Source of the DNA: Phycisphaerae bacterium
GTDB taxonomy: Bacteria > Planctomycetota > Phycisphaerae > UBA1845 > PWPN01
Reading direction: 5' to 3'
Length of the DNA: 34,177 nucleotides
Assembly: GCA_035384605.1 (NCBI GenBank)
Contig: DAOOIV010000057.1
Location: 1-34,177 of the forward strand
The position numbers and the translations under genes were made by a program. Below the pieces are notes generated by a model. The model ran no database searches, had not been told where the DNA came from, and saw only the letters and a program-made list of their open reading frames with translations. Below are positions 1 to 8,727 of the stretch, one piece after another (position 1 is the first letter of the stretch; the number at the start of each line of letters is the position of its first letter).

Positions 1-108
1 GGTCTCGGTGAAATCGATCGTGAAAGTAGCCCCCCGGGCAGGCGACAGCGCCCAGCAAGCTATCACCGCTACGAACAGCATTACCTTGCCTAGTCGAATA
101 GTGAACAT
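1..108 (-). CDS. Exported protein, N-terminal fragment (runs off window)
   Basis: Only the first 36 codons lie in the window; the rest is beyond the left edge. The ATG at 108 is preceded by GGAAGGAG about 10 bases upstream on the minus strand. The product begins MFTIRLGKVMLFVAV and continues with a hydrophobic run ending near SPARGA, a typical Sec signal peptide with cleavage probably after the RGA. The mature part starts with a Thr/Phe-rich segment (TFTIDFTE) that looks like the start of a secreted beta-rich domain. Given the PEP-CTERM gene just upstream on the same strand, it could be another exported surface protein, but that is inference. An alternative ATG at 113 is in another frame and stops after seven codons, so 108 is preferred. 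Confidence 0.6.
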   Translation of the reverse strand, partial: MFTIRLGKVMLFVAVIACWALSPARGATFTIDFTET

Positions 109-456
109 GGCATTGCCACTCCTTCCGCTATGTGTGCTTGATATACTCACCTGTCACATTGCGTCGGCGACCGGAACGTCCGGCGCAGCGTATCGACCTC
201 AGTTTCGTGTTGCGTCGCGGGAGTTGCTTGCCACGTTGGCAAGAGCCCCTCCACTTGGCAGGTCCTCACACGACCGGCCTCCAAGCGTCAACCGCGTACT
301 GTTGCTCTGTGGGGCTCGGAACACGATTGTTCGCGAGCCTCTCTTGTACCCGTCTCGGTCTGTCAAGGCCGGACCGGGCATCGCTGTTCTTCAAGAAACG
401 TTTTCCGATAACGATGCCCGATTCCGGCTTGACGCAGTTTCCATCCGTTGCCAGCC
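109..456. other. Intergenic region with one inverted repeat
   Basis: This stretch separates two minus-strand exported-protein genes. I see no convincing coding sequence; open frames on both strands lack a ribosome site and protein-like composition. It holds a perfect 9-bp inverted repeat, CGGGCATCG at 375-383 and CGATGCCCG at 412-420, about 40-80 bases past the stop of the PEP-CTERM gene. There is no T-tract, so it is at best a 3'-end processing or weak terminator structure. Confidence 0.4.
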
Positions 457-1179
457 TTACGCCCGACGACGCCGCCCGCACAGCAAGGTGCCCAGGCTCA
501 GCAGGATCAAGGCCGCCGGTTCCGGGGTGACCATGACGTTGTCGTACCATGTGGAGGTATCGGGATCGCCCCCGGATCCGTTGCTATAGTTGTAACCGAG
601 CACCACGCCCCATACAGCCGGCTTGGCGATAGCGCCGGTGGCGCTTCCCGAGGTCGAATCCAGCGTCCAATCGAGCTTGGTGTTCGACGGATTTGCCGGA
701 TCGAACGTAAGCACGATCTTGACGTGATGCCAGCCCACGGCAAGCGGAACACCCGTGCTTACCTGCTGGAGCGCGGTCGTATAGTAGTGCAGGTCGTAGT
801 TCGCTTTGTTGCTGGTCCCAATGCGAACCAAGCCGGCCAGACCGGGCGAGCCCGGATTCGAACAATCGGCCAGACCGCCGAATGCCCGCTGGGTGGCGCT
901 GGTCGAAGTGGTGTAGAAATCATACTCCAGCACCAACACGTCCGACCCGGCGGCGTCGAACGGCTTGGCAATGCGACTAATCAACCCATCGTAGCTGACC
1001 CACGCCAAGTCGCCGGGAACGCCGCTCGGGGAAGGCCCAACCGCCCACCCCAGACCGCCGCTGTCGTTGGCAATGGTCCAGCCGTCCTGGTCACCCGAGT
1101 CGAAGTTTTCGCTCAGGAACGCGCCGTTGGCGGTTATCGCACACGCCAACACTAGTCCAAACAGCAACTTACCCTTCAT
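457..1179 (-). CDS. PEP-CTERM sorted exported protein
   Basis: A 240-residue secreted protein. It has a Sec signal peptide (residues 1 to about 19, MKGKLLFGLVLACAITANGA), then a beta-rich domain starting FLSENFDSGDQDGW that resembles the concanavalin/LamG-like jelly-roll modules common in this class. It ends with a textbook PEP-CTERM tripartite signal: Pro-Glu-Pro at about 219-221, a hydrophobic helix (AALILLSLGTLLCG), and a terminal arginine cluster RRRRA. PEP-CTERM proteins are processed by exosortase (EpsH/XrtA family), which is not in this window, and usually end up in the extracellular polysaccharide matrix. The ATG at 1179 is chosen because GGAGGAGA lies 6-9 bases upstream; the TTG two codons earlier is less likely. 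The ligand or function is unknown. Confidence 0.85.
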   Translation of the reverse strand: MKGKLLFGLVLACAITANGAFLSENFDSGDQDGWTIANDSGGLGWAVGPSPSGVPGDLAWVSYDGLISRIAKPFDAAGSDVLVLEYDFYTTSTSATQRAFGGLADCSNPGSPGLAGLVRIGTSNKANYDLHYYTTALQQVSTGVPLAVGWHHVKIVLTFDPANPSNTKLDWTLDSTSGSATGAIAKPAVWGVVLGYNYSNGSGGDPDTSTWYDNVMVTPEPAALILLSLGTLLCGRRRRA

Positions 1180-1397
1180 CGCCAATCTCCTCCTTCTTCA
1201 ATGGAGCCTTAAGGTCGTGGCACAGGCCTTTACGCAAAGCGGGCCACAACCTCTCGCAATATGCCTATTTGTGACAGGGGCTCTCCCTTACCTCCGACCC
1301 TGTTCGCCCACGTGGCACGTCCCGGTGAAGGTGCTCAGTACCCACTCATTTTCCCCTCACCTGCTTTACCCTCCAAGACCGTCCACACCCAGCCTCA

Positions 1398-2378
1398 TCA
1401 AAAGGCAGGGTTAACAGTCCCTTTCCATCCGCGCACGCCCTCGGCGTGGCCGTCCATAAACGCGCTGTTTGTTCTGCCCTCCGTCAGTCGGGGAGTATTG
1501 ACTCCCCTATCGGTTCCTTCTTCCATAAACGTTCGCGTCGTATTATGAAACGGGTATGATGGAATCTTCAGCCTTCCGTTATTGGAAACCGATCCGCTCG
1601 TACCGTCAGTGAGCAGGAACGGCCATGTTCCGCAAGCCCGCGACGCTCCACCTCGTCCGCCGCCGGCGGATTCCCAGTACCAAACGTCGGCCACGGCCCA
1701 TTCGGCGGCTGCATTGCGGATCTCCTCCAGTTTCTTGGGCCGTTGGTTCGTCGGCAGTTCGGCGAAGAGTTTTGCGAGGTTCGTGCCCGTCCCCCAAAGA
1801 TTGATGCTACCGAAGTAACTGGCCGGCGTGGTGCCGTAATACGGACGCAGGCCCCGCGTATTCGTGCCGGAGACCGTATTCACGACATAGTAAGCCTTGC
1901 ACTGATAGTACCATGCCTGGCCGCTCGAGTCCGCTACGGGGATCCGATCGGCACTGGGACATTGCGCCACCTGATCGAGGTTCTTCGCGTCCTTGTCACC
2001 AAGATAACGGCCGATGGTCATGGAAAGATTCATCTTGGCCCAGTCCCGCCCACGGGGATCACCCGACTCCATCACCCACTTGCGGAACGTATCCACGTAA
2101 ATCAAGAAATGCGAAGGCCCCGGGAGAGTGGACTTGGTATCGTTGACGTACATGTGTGTGCCGGTACCGATCTGTTTAAGGTTCGACAGGCAAATCGCCG
2201 AGCGGGCATTCTCGCGGGCTTTGGACAGCGACGGCAGGAGGATGGCGATCAGCAATGCGATAATGGCGACGACCACGAGCACCTCTATGAGGGTGAATGC
2301 CGCTGGATGGTTGCGTCCGTGAGTGCGCGACTGGATGCCATGCGAAGGTCTGCGATCTGCTTTTGTTTTGGTATTCAT
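1398..2378 (-). CDS. Prepilin-like (pseudopilin) N-methylation domain protein
   Basis: A 326-residue protein with a type IV prepilin/pseudopilin N-terminus. A basic leader of about 27 residues is followed by FTLIEVLVVVAIIALLIAIL, with the conserved Glu at position +5 of the mature protein; the residue before the cleavage site is Ala rather than Gly. The rest is a large extracytoplasmic domain ending in a SAFMDGHAEG motif, like the DG-containing C-terminus of the many DUF1559-type proteins in planctomycetes. The canonical His ten residues before the DG pair is not present (Thr there). The ATG at 2378 is preferred because GGAG lies about 10 bases upstream and it places the leader at normal length. 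Planctomycetes carry dozens of such proteins, whose role (surface display, substrate binding) is unresolved. A TTGACA promoter lies upstream at 2534-2562. Confidence 0.85.
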   Translation of the reverse strand: MNTKTKADRRPSHGIQSRTHGRNHPAAFTLIEVLVVVAIIALLIAILLPSLSKARENARSAICLSNLKQIGTGTHMYVNDTKSTLPGPSHFLIYVDTFRKWVMESGDPRGRDWAKMNLSMTIGRYLGDKDAKNLDQVAQCPSADRIPVADSSGQAWYYQCKAYYVVNTVSGTNTRGLRPYYGTTPASYFGSINLWGTGTNLAKLFAELPTNQRPKKLEEIRNAAAEWAVADVWYWESAGGGRGGASRACGTWPFLLTDGTSGSVSNNGRLKIPSYPFHNTTRTFMEEGTDRGVNTPRLTEGRTNSAFMDGHAEGVRGWKGTVNPAF

Positions 2379-2533
2379 CGTGTTTTGCACTCCGTTTTGA
2401 CTTGGATGAACGGCCAAGCCTACGACAAAAGGTGCCCTCAGAAATTCTATCGCACAACTTGCCGGGTTGTCGGACATAAATTCGAAAATACACCGCAAAG
2501 GGCAAATCTAGTACCTCACCCAGCGCTGAGTAC

Positions 2534-2562
2534 AGCCTACCGCAGCGCGTGTCACATGTCAA
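2534..2562 (-). promoter_or_regulatory. Candidate sigma70 promoter of the prepilin-like gene
   Basis: On the minus strand a perfect -35 TTGACA (2557-2562) is followed after 17 bases by TAGGCT (2534-2539), a 3/6 match to the -10 consensus. Transcription would start about 150 bases before the ATG at 2378. Confidence 0.35.
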
Positions 2563-2789
2563 GGGGGAATCATCATGTTGTGATAGAAAAAACCGCTCTG
2601 CGCGCTAAAAATGCTTAACAATTCACATAAACCATTTTCCAATAACAACTTATGGTTATTCTCGGGCCCGTGCCGACGTCAACGAGCGGTCCGAAGCCCG
2701 CCAACTCCCGCGATTAGAGCATGGCGTTCCTGTGAGCTATCGTGATACAGCAGAGTTTTCTGGATTATGGCCTATTGCATTTCTATCGC

Positions 2790-2805
2790 GCCGTGATATC
2801 ATGGC
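2790..2805. promoter_or_regulatory. Candidate operator for the GntR-LacI regulator
   Basis: GCCGTGATATCATGGC is a near-perfect palindrome (7 of 8 pairs) with core TGATATCA, ending 3 bases before the regulator ATG. CGTGATA from its left half also occurs at 2741-2747. Placement over the ribosome-binding region suggests autoregulation; this is inference. Confidence 0.35.
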
Positions 2806-2808
2806 GGT

Positions 2809-3987
2809 ATGGCTCAGGATTTCGAATGGGACGAGAAGGAGAGCCTTGGCAGCCCGGTTATGCCCGGGGCGGCCGAGTTTCTGCACAGGACGGTTGCAGA
2901 GGCCCTGCGAAAGCGGGTCGAGACCGGTCAGTTGGCCGGCGGCTCGAAATTGCCCACGCTGCGCAAGATCGCGGATGAATTCGAGGTCAGCACGATGACC
3001 GTGCGTCAGGCGATCCGGGCGCTTGAGTTGGAAGGCCACGTTTACCGCATACCCGGCGTTGGGGCGTTTGTCCGGCCCCGCGCCCCGGGTCGCGTCAGCG
3101 CCCAGCGGATGCTCGCCTTCGCCGCCAGTGATCTGGCCAGCGCCTTCGAGATGGGCATTGCCCGGGGTGTCGAGCGGGCCTGCCAGAAGCGGGGATGGAC
3201 GGTGCAGATCCTCGACGCTCAGCATGAGGTGGAGATCGAGAAACGCAACATGAGGCGGCTGCCTGATTCGGGCTCGGAAGGCGCGATGGTCTTGCCGACG
3301 TGGGGAGACAACTCGTGCGTCGGGGCGCTATTCGGGCTACAGCAGACGGGGTATCCGCTGGTTATCGTCGACCGCATTCCGGCCGGGCTGCAGGCTGATC
3401 TGGTCGAGTCAGACCACGCACAAGGCGCGTACATGGCAACAAAGCACCTGCTGGATCACGGGCATCGACAAGTGCTGATGCTGACGCCCCCACCGCTGGT
3501 TTCCTCGATCGCGTCCCGCATCCAAGGATACGAGCGGGCCCTGATCGAAAGGGGAATCACCCCGAGGCCCGAATGGAAGGTCTGGCTCGACTTGCAGTTG
3601 CAGGCGAGCGCCTTCGAGCAACACCGCCGCTGGCTGGGGGGGTACACCGCGATGCTGCCGGTTCTGAAGCAGACGCGGCCGCCAGTGGCGATCTTCGCGG
3701 TGGATCCGTACACGGCCTGGGGCGTATATGAGGCCTGTCGCGAGCTGGGTTTGAGGATTCCTCAGGACGTTTCCGTGGTGGGATTCGATGAATCGGAGAT
3801 CACCCAGGCGATGCGGCCGCCGATCACGTTCGTTTCACAACGAACGGCTGATATCGGAGAAGCGGCGGTTGACCTGCTCGAGAAGCGAATCGAAGGCGGC
3901 ACGGCACGGCGAGACCGGCGCCGGATCTACCCCCACGTTGTCGTCGACGTCGATCTCGTCGAGCGAGAATCGGTCGCCCAGGTGTGA
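2809..3987 (+). CDS. GntR-type winged helix / LacI-type sensor transcriptional regulator
   Basis: A 392-residue DNA-binding regulator of the AraR-like architecture. It has a GntR winged helix-turn-helix at about residues 25-90 (LRKIADEFEVSTMTVRQAIR is the recognition segment, followed by the wing GHVYRIPGVGAFV). A LacI/periplasmic-binding-protein type sugar-sensing domain follows from about 100 to the end, with the typical late motif PQDVSVVGFDESE. Such proteins normally repress carbohydrate-use genes and release DNA on binding a sugar. The ATG at 2809 is chosen because it fits the family N-terminus, although the Shine-Dalgarno is poor. It is divergent from the prepilin-like gene and upstream of a secreted glycosidase-like gene, either of which could be its target. 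Confidence 0.88.
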   Translation: MAQDFEWDEKESLGSPVMPGAAEFLHRTVAEALRKRVETGQLAGGSKLPTLRKIADEFEVSTMTVRQAIRALELEGHVYRIPGVGAFVRPRAPGRVSAQRMLAFAASDLASAFEMGIARGVERACQKRGWTVQILDAQHEVEIEKRNMRRLPDSGSEGAMVLPTWGDNSCVGALFGLQQTGYPLVIVDRIPAGLQADLVESDHAQGAYMATKHLLDHGHRQVLMLTPPPLVSSIASRIQGYERALIERGITPRPEWKVWLDLQLQASAFEQHRRWLGGYTAMLPVLKQTRPPVAIFAVDPYTAWGVYEACRELGLRIPQDVSVVGFDESEITQAMRPPITFVSQRTADIGEAAVDLLEKRIEGGTARRDRRRIYPHVVVDVDLVERESVAQV

Positions 3988-4009
3988 GCGAGAGCAGGCC
4001 CGTTTCAGC

Positions 4010-4153
4010 GGGTCGCAGGTTTCGCAGAACGACGAGGCGCGTGCGCGGGCCGAGTTGGACGGCGATTCAGACGTGGCTCAGGACGATGTCGCTGTCTTGC
4101 TGGAATGCATGCAGGGACCAGACGTGCAGGCGGATCGCACCTGCGCCGACTGA
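4010..4153 (+). pseudogene. Orphan dockerin-like C-terminal half (gene remnant)
   Basis: The plus frame ending at the TGA 4151-4153 reads AELDGDSDVAQDDVAVLLEC, then a tail MQGPDVQADRTCAD. This closely matches the second dockerin-like repeat at the C-terminus of the next gene (KLDGDSDVDYDDMQLFAGCF then SGPGVPGDPDC). The remnant has no start, no ribosome site and no attached protein; upstream its frame runs back into the regulator gene in the wrong frame. I read it as the left-over 3' end of a deleted exported-protein gene. The Asp pattern DxDxD is what binds calcium in type I dockerins. Confidence 0.6.
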
Positions 4154-4191
4154 ATGGGGCGGATTCGGTCCGAGAACGAGAGCGGTAAGCG

Positions 4192-4220
4192 TTGAATCGG
4201 ACAGTAGGTGCGCGTAGAAT
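4192..4220 (+). promoter_or_regulatory. Candidate promoter of the GHL10-like gene
   Basis: TTGAAT (4192-4197), a 17-base spacer, then TAGAAT (4215-4220, 5/6 match to TATAAT). A transcript would start near 4227, about 86 bases before the ATG at 4313. It lies after the dockerin remnant, so the hydrolase gene has its own promoter. Confidence 0.5.
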
Positions 4221-4312
4221 TCTTTAGTGCGGAGGAGGCCGTTCCGGTTGCAGACCGTCATATGGGTGGAAATCCGTGAACCGGCGGGCTGTCCGGAGGC
4301 GGCGAGTGAATC

Positions 4313-6406
4313 ATGAAGAGAAGCAGTGTCAGGACCGAGGTCAAAACCCGGCTTGCGTTGTCCGTGTGCGGTGTTCTGGGCCTTGGAGGCGTGGTCGCCT
4401 TCGGCCAGAGTTCCTTCAGAGGCACCTGGGCGGATGCCTTTCACATTGGGTACAAGAACGCGTCGCAGGTCGACCAACTGGTCGGCTACGCGGTTCAGGG
4501 CAACTACAATGCCATCATCGCCGAAGTGCTGGCTTACCAGGACACGGGCGGCACCGGGCATGGAGCGTACTGGAATTCACAGTACGTGCCCAAGGCCGCT
4601 GACATCAGCGAGAGCGACTTCGATCCGCTGGCCTACCTGTGCCAGCAGGCCCATGCTCAGGGCATCGAGGTGCACGCCTGGCTGGTCACATATCGGGTCA
4701 GCACGAGTTGGCCGCCGAGCGGCAACAGCATACTCACCTCGCACCCCGAATGGATCATGGTGGAGCGAGCCGACACCGGGGGCGGCCCCAGTCCAATCGG
4801 CGATGCCTACTGCCTGGATCCGGGCTCGCCCGACGTGCAGAACTACCTGATCGAAATCGTGCGCGAGCTGGTGACGAATTACCCGATCGACGGCATCAAC
4901 TGGGATTACATTCGGTACACTCAGACCGACGGCGGCTATCCGGCCGACAGCAACTACTATTACTCGGGCCTCAAACGCTTCCAGCGGATATACAACCGCA
5001 GCGACGTGCCGTCGACCAGCGACTCGTCATGGTGCACGTTCCGTCGCAGAACCATCGATGAACTCGTGCGGCGCTGTCGTGCCGAGATCCCGAACATGCC
5101 CAGTTCGAGACAACCGGTGCGATTGACCGCCGATGTACTGGCCGCCGGCAACTACACAGGCAACTTCGCATCGAGTACCGCCTACACTTATTTCCAAAAC
5201 TGGAAGTACTGGCAGGAAATGGCCTGGCTGGACGCCACCATACCGATGAACTACAAGCGAGAACACTGTACGGATCAGGCGCAGTGGTATCGGAACTGGG
5301 TCAACGCCTCGGTCAGTTGGAAGAACGGCCGCCATGTCTTCTGTGGTCAGGCCGGTTACCTGAACATCATGCCCAACAGCATCACACAACTGGCCTATGC
5401 CCTCAACCAGGGAAGTGACGGAACCGCCAGCTACTCCTACTACGCGACCACGGCGACCGAAGGCGTCTGCGAATCGCCTACCCAGGATCCCTGGGCCAAC
5501 GACTGGTCCTGGTACCCCTACGTGGCCGCCAATCTGTTCACCTCGCCGGTTGCGATCCCTGGGATGCCTTGGCGCAACCCGGCCACGGCGACCGACGGCA
5601 CCATCTGGGGTCGAATCGTGGACAGTGCGACTTCTCTGCCGGTGGACGATGCATCCGTGACGGTGGGCTCGCGTCCTGTCAGCAAGACGGATGCCAACGG
5701 TTACTACGTGGTGACGCTGTTGCCGGCCACCGGTTCCGGAACGTCTTACAACATCTCGGTCACCAAGTCCGGGCTTCCGTCGGGGAGCTACACGGGAGCC
5801 AAAGCTGTCGCCGGGGAAGTCAGACAATACGACATCACACTGGGTTCGCTGGCCCCGCAGTTGGTGCTCAATGGATCGGGTACGTCGATCGTGCTCACAA
5901 GGTCGGTTGGCTACGGAGGCGAGTTGGCCGACGAGACCTTCACCGTGTCGGCATTCAATTGGCCAACTTACGGTCCTGTCAACTATCAGATCAACGACGA
6001 TTCCTCCTGGCTGAGCGTTTCGCCTTCTTACGGCACCAGCAGCGGTGAGGAAGACACGATCGCGATTGATTACAGCACCGCAGGCCTGCCGGCCGGGGAA
6101 TATACCGGTATGATTACCGTTTCAGATCCCAAGGCCAGCAACACCCCGCTGACGATAACAATCAATCTGACCGTTGTGCCGCCGCCGGTACCGGGCGATT
6201 TCGACGGCGACTACGATGTGGATCAAGTCGATTTCGCCCGAATGCAGAATTGTCTCAGCGGCGCGACCGTTCCCCAGAACGCCCCTGATTGCCAAGGCGC
6301 CAAGCTCGACGGCGACAGCGATGTCGATTACGACGACATGCAACTCTTCGCCGGCTGCTTCAGCGGGCCCGGCGTACCGGGCGACCCGGACTGCCTCAAT
6401 CCATAG
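4313..6406 (+). CDS. Secreted GHL10-type glycoside hydrolase-like protein with dockerin-like C-terminus
   Basis: A 697-residue exported multidomain protein. Residues 1-31 form a signal peptide. From about 34 to 410 is a glycosyl hydrolase-like 10 (GHL10, DUF187-type) TIM barrel: RGTWADAFH near the start, HAWLVTYR at 121-128 and DGINWDYIRY at 193-202, with acidic residues at strand ends. A carboxypeptidase-regulatory-like beta module follows at 429-510 (GTIWGRIVD, TDANGYYVVTLLP). Then comes a BACON-like Ig module at about 545-622 (SSWLSVSPSYGTSSGEEDTI). Two dockerin-like repeats end the protein at 627-697 (GDFDGDYDVDQVDF and KLDGDSDVDYDDM). GHL10 proteins are thought to act on polysaccharides or peptidoglycan-like glycans; the substrate is not deducible here. 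The dockerin-like end may anchor it to a cohesin-type partner or simply bind calcium. Confidence 0.88.
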   Translation: MKRSSVRTEVKTRLALSVCGVLGLGGVVAFGQSSFRGTWADAFHIGYKNASQVDQLVGYAVQGNYNAIIAEVLAYQDTGGTGHGAYWNSQYVPKAADISESDFDPLAYLCQQAHAQGIEVHAWLVTYRVSTSWPPSGNSILTSHPEWIMVERADTGGGPSPIGDAYCLDPGSPDVQNYLIEIVRELVTNYPIDGINWDYIRYTQTDGGYPADSNYYYSGLKRFQRIYNRSDVPSTSDSSWCTFRRRTIDELVRRCRAEIPNMPSSRQPVRLTADVLAAGNYTGNFASSTAYTYFQNWKYWQEMAWLDATIPMNYKREHCTDQAQWYRNWVNASVSWKNGRHVFCGQAGYLNIMPNSITQLAYALNQGSDGTASYSYYATTATEGVCESPTQDPWANDWSWYPYVAANLFTSPVAIPGMPWRNPATATDGTIWGRIVDSATSLPVDDASVTVGSRPVSKTDANGYYVVTLLPATGSGTSYNISVTKSGLPSGSYTGAKAVAGEVRQYDITLGSLAPQLVLNGSGTSIVLTRSVGYGGELADETFTVSAFNWPTYGPVNYQINDDSSWLSVSPSYGTSSGEEDTIAIDYSTAGLPAGEYTGMITVSDPKASNTPLTITINLTVVPPPVPGDFDGDYDVDQVDFARMQNCLSGATVPQNAPDCQGAKLDGDSDVDYDDMQLFAGCFSGPGVPGDPDCLNP

Positions 6407-6507
6407 CGTTCGCGCCCGGGGTGGTGGGAGTCGGCCGCCCCGCTGGAAAGCAGACTGCGCGTCCCCTAGCATGATCCGGCGTTTCCCGTTTGCGTCGAGG
6501 AATGATG

Positions 6508-8727
6508 ATGCACGTTCGACATTGTTCGCGAGTCTTCAAATGGATGCTGGTAGCGGCTGCTTTGACGCCGGCCGCAGTCCTGGCTTCGGCCGTGGCGGCA
6601 GACGGTACCGTGCAGGACTTCTGTTTCCTGCACATCTCTGACATGCACGTCTCGCCCGTACCCCTGGGCACCGGCAAAGAGGACGCCGCTCGTCTGAGCG
6701 CGGCAGGAATCGCCTGGGTCTGCGACGAGGCGGCCAAGCCGCAGGTGCTCGGGCCGCTCAACATGCGGACGCCCCCGCCGTCGTTCCTGGTGGCCACCGG
6801 AGACATCACCGAGTACGGGGTCATCAACGAGACCTGGGGCGTTGTCGAGGATCTTTTCAAGCCCCTGAGCATCCCCTGGTACATCACCCCCGGCAACCAC
6901 GACAATACCTGGACGGCCATCCAGAGAATCATGCGTCAAAGGCACTGCGGCGACCACTATTCTTTTGATCGGTTCGGCTGCCACTTCGCGTTCATCAACA
7001 CGGCCACCCCGCAAGAGCCGGTGCCGACCATCGAACAGCGTACGCTCACCTGGCTGGCCGACGACCTCAAGAAAGTCTCGAAGACCACTCCGGTGTTTGT
7101 CCTGTGCCACCACCCGCTGTCCAGCACCGAGTTCGCCAAGCCTTACGAGCAGCTTCGACTCATCGAGCTGCTGGGAAGCCGGAACGTGGTTCTGCTGCTC
7201 ATGGGCCACGGCCACGGGGCACGACATGAGAGATGGGGCACGATCGACAGTGTCATGGGCGGCTCGACCTACGGTCCGAACACCGGATACGGAATCATCT
7301 CCGTCATGAACGGCGTGCTTCGTTCCACATACCGGTTCCACGATTCGAGCAAGCCGATGGCACTTCTGATCGAGAAGCCCATCGCCCCGGCTGACAAGGC
7401 GCAACTCGAGTTTCAATTGCCTCCGCGTAAAGGTGACAACCGGCCGATGATTCGCACAGCCGGGGTGCCGGTGCGTGTTCGGATCAGCGGAGGACAACCC
7501 CAATCGGTCACCGCCTGCATCAACGGCGACGACCAAGGTGGTGTCGCGCTCAAGGGCGACAATCAGGCAGGCACGTTCTCCGGAAGCCTGCCGGCCGGCT
7601 TCCTGCCGCCCGGGGTACACTTTGTTCGCGTGATGGCCGACATGGGCCCTTATCAACTTGATCGGGCGTGTGAATTCACCTACAAGGGCAAAAGCACCGG
7701 GCCGGTCGGTCGGGTGGCGCAATTGGCGGCCGGCGTTAAGGCGACGCCGCTCGCCGCTGATCAGGAAGCGGTCGTTTGTACCACCACGGGCGAGGTCGTC
7801 AGGGTATCTTTCAAGGAGCCCGTGCCCACGATCACTCGGCTGCTCGACGTCGGGTCGGAAATTCTTCACCCTCCTGCGCAGGCCGGCGACGTTCTCTACA
7901 TCGGCGCGGCCGAGAAAGGCGTATACGCGATCAGCGCGAAGGGCAAACCGGTGTGGCAATGGAAGCCGCCCGCGCCGGGCAACGTCGTCTATGGCACGCC
8001 GGCTGTTGATCAGGCTCGCGTGTACGTCGGCGACCTCGAGGGTTTTGTCCATGCGATCGATCGCAAGTCGGGGCAGAGCCTGTGGTCGAAACGCCACGCG
8101 ACCTTCAGCATCGAGCAATCGCTGCTGCTCCGTGACGGCCGGCTGTATTTTGGCGCCTGGGACGGGCTGGTGTACTGCATCGACGCCGCCGAGGGCAATC
8201 TCATCTGGAAGAAGCCGGGTCCGGCCGGCAATCGTTCAGAGGCGGCCTCGAAATCGCGTTACTACGCTCCGGCCGACTGCTCGCCGATCATCGTCGGCGA
8301 CCGCCTGTTCGTGTGTGACCGGGATTATCGACTGGGATCGTATTCGCTCACCGGCGAATACCATGCTGAAATCAGCGAAGGAATCGCGGCCATCGGCCTG
8401 ACGGCCGACAAGAAAGGCTTTTATGCTCGCGGTTTGGCCAAAGGCGTCAGCCGCTATGATGGTTTGGGCAAGCGGATATGGAAAAACGACGAAGTGCTCA
8501 TGGGCCGATTCCCGGTCCCGCCGGTGGAAGCAGACGGCCGCGTTTACGCCTGCTCAAACCGCGGGCTGCTGGTTGCACTGGATGCCGACGACGGCAAGCT
8601 GCTCTGGCAATACCAGGCGACGCCGCAACTGCACGTCATGGCCGGCGTCGCTTTGGACAAGAATGGCCGTGCCTACGTGGCCGGAATGGACGGCAGCGTG
8701 ACGCAAGTCAGTGTGGAGAACAAGTGA
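6508..8727 (+). CDS. Secreted calcineurin-like phosphoesterase with PQQ-type beta-propeller
   Basis: A 739-residue exported protein. A signal peptide spans about residues 1-31. The metallophosphoesterase domain covers about 37-270 with all metal-binding blocks: DMH (D45, H47), GD at 98-99, GNHD at 129-132, CHH at 200-202 and GHGH at 233-236. A linker Ig-like region (about 300-410) leads to a PQQ/Trp-type beta-propeller (about 425-739) with repeats such as VYAISAKGKPVWQW, VHAIDRKSGQSLWSK, VYCIDAAEGNLIWKK and LVALDADDGKLLWQY. The first domain predicts hydrolysis of a phosphomono- or diester outside the cytoplasm; the propeller likely binds partner or substrate rather than PQQ. Of three adjacent ATGs (6502, 6505, 6508) the last has GAGGA at the best spacing (6 bases). 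Its TGA abuts the next gene's ATG, so the two are co-transcribed. Confidence 0.85.
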   Translation: MHVRHCSRVFKWMLVAAALTPAAVLASAVAADGTVQDFCFLHISDMHVSPVPLGTGKEDAARLSAAGIAWVCDEAAKPQVLGPLNMRTPPPSFLVATGDITEYGVINETWGVVEDLFKPLSIPWYITPGNHDNTWTAIQRIMRQRHCGDHYSFDRFGCHFAFINTATPQEPVPTIEQRTLTWLADDLKKVSKTTPVFVLCHHPLSSTEFAKPYEQLRLIELLGSRNVVLLLMGHGHGARHERWGTIDSVMGGSTYGPNTGYGIISVMNGVLRSTYRFHDSSKPMALLIEKPIAPADKAQLEFQLPPRKGDNRPMIRTAGVPVRVRISGGQPQSVTACINGDDQGGVALKGDNQAGTFSGSLPAGFLPPGVHFVRVMADMGPYQLDRACEFTYKGKSTGPVGRVAQLAAGVKATPLAADQEAVVCTTTGEVVRVSFKEPVPTITRLLDVGSEILHPPAQAGDVLYIGAAEKGVYAISAKGKPVWQWKPPAPGNVVYGTPAVDQARVYVGDLEGFVHAIDRKSGQSLWSKRHATFSIEQSLLLRDGRLYFGAWDGLVYCIDAAEGNLIWKKPGPAGNRSEAASKSRYYAPADCSPIIVGDRLFVCDRDYRLGSYSLTGEYHAEISEGIAAIGLTADKKGFYARGLAKGVSRYDGLGKRIWKNDEVLMGRFPVPPVEADGRVYACSNRGLLVALDADDGKLLWQYQATPQLHVMAGVALDKNGRAYVAGMDGSVTQVSVENK

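Larger units (their letters stand above)
2379..2808. other. Divergent intergenic region between prepilin-like gene and regulator
   Basis: No coding sequence is supported. The centre (about 2580-2670) is clearly AT-rich relative to its surroundings. It contains the candidate minus-strand promoter at 2534-2562, a 6-bp inverted repeat AATAAC/GTTATT with 8-base spacer at 2641-2660, two copies of CGTGATA (2741-2747 and 2792-2798), and a near-palindrome next to the regulator start (2790-2805). Confidence 0.5.
3988..4312. other. Intergenic region with orphan dockerin remnant and promoter
   Basis: No complete gene. It holds the dockerin-like coding remnant (4010-4153) and the promoter (4192-4220) described separately. 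The last 90 bases carry GGAGG about 13 bases ahead of the ATG at 4313. Confidence 0.5.

Noticed and set aside
8..589. Plus-strand frame at the left edge
   Set aside because: Runs across two minus-strand genes and the gap between them; composition is not protein-like.
6466..8118. A 550-codon minus-strand frame opposite the phosphoesterase
   Set aside because: Shadow of a gene with complete metallophosphoesterase motifs; no homology or start signal seen in the antisense frame.
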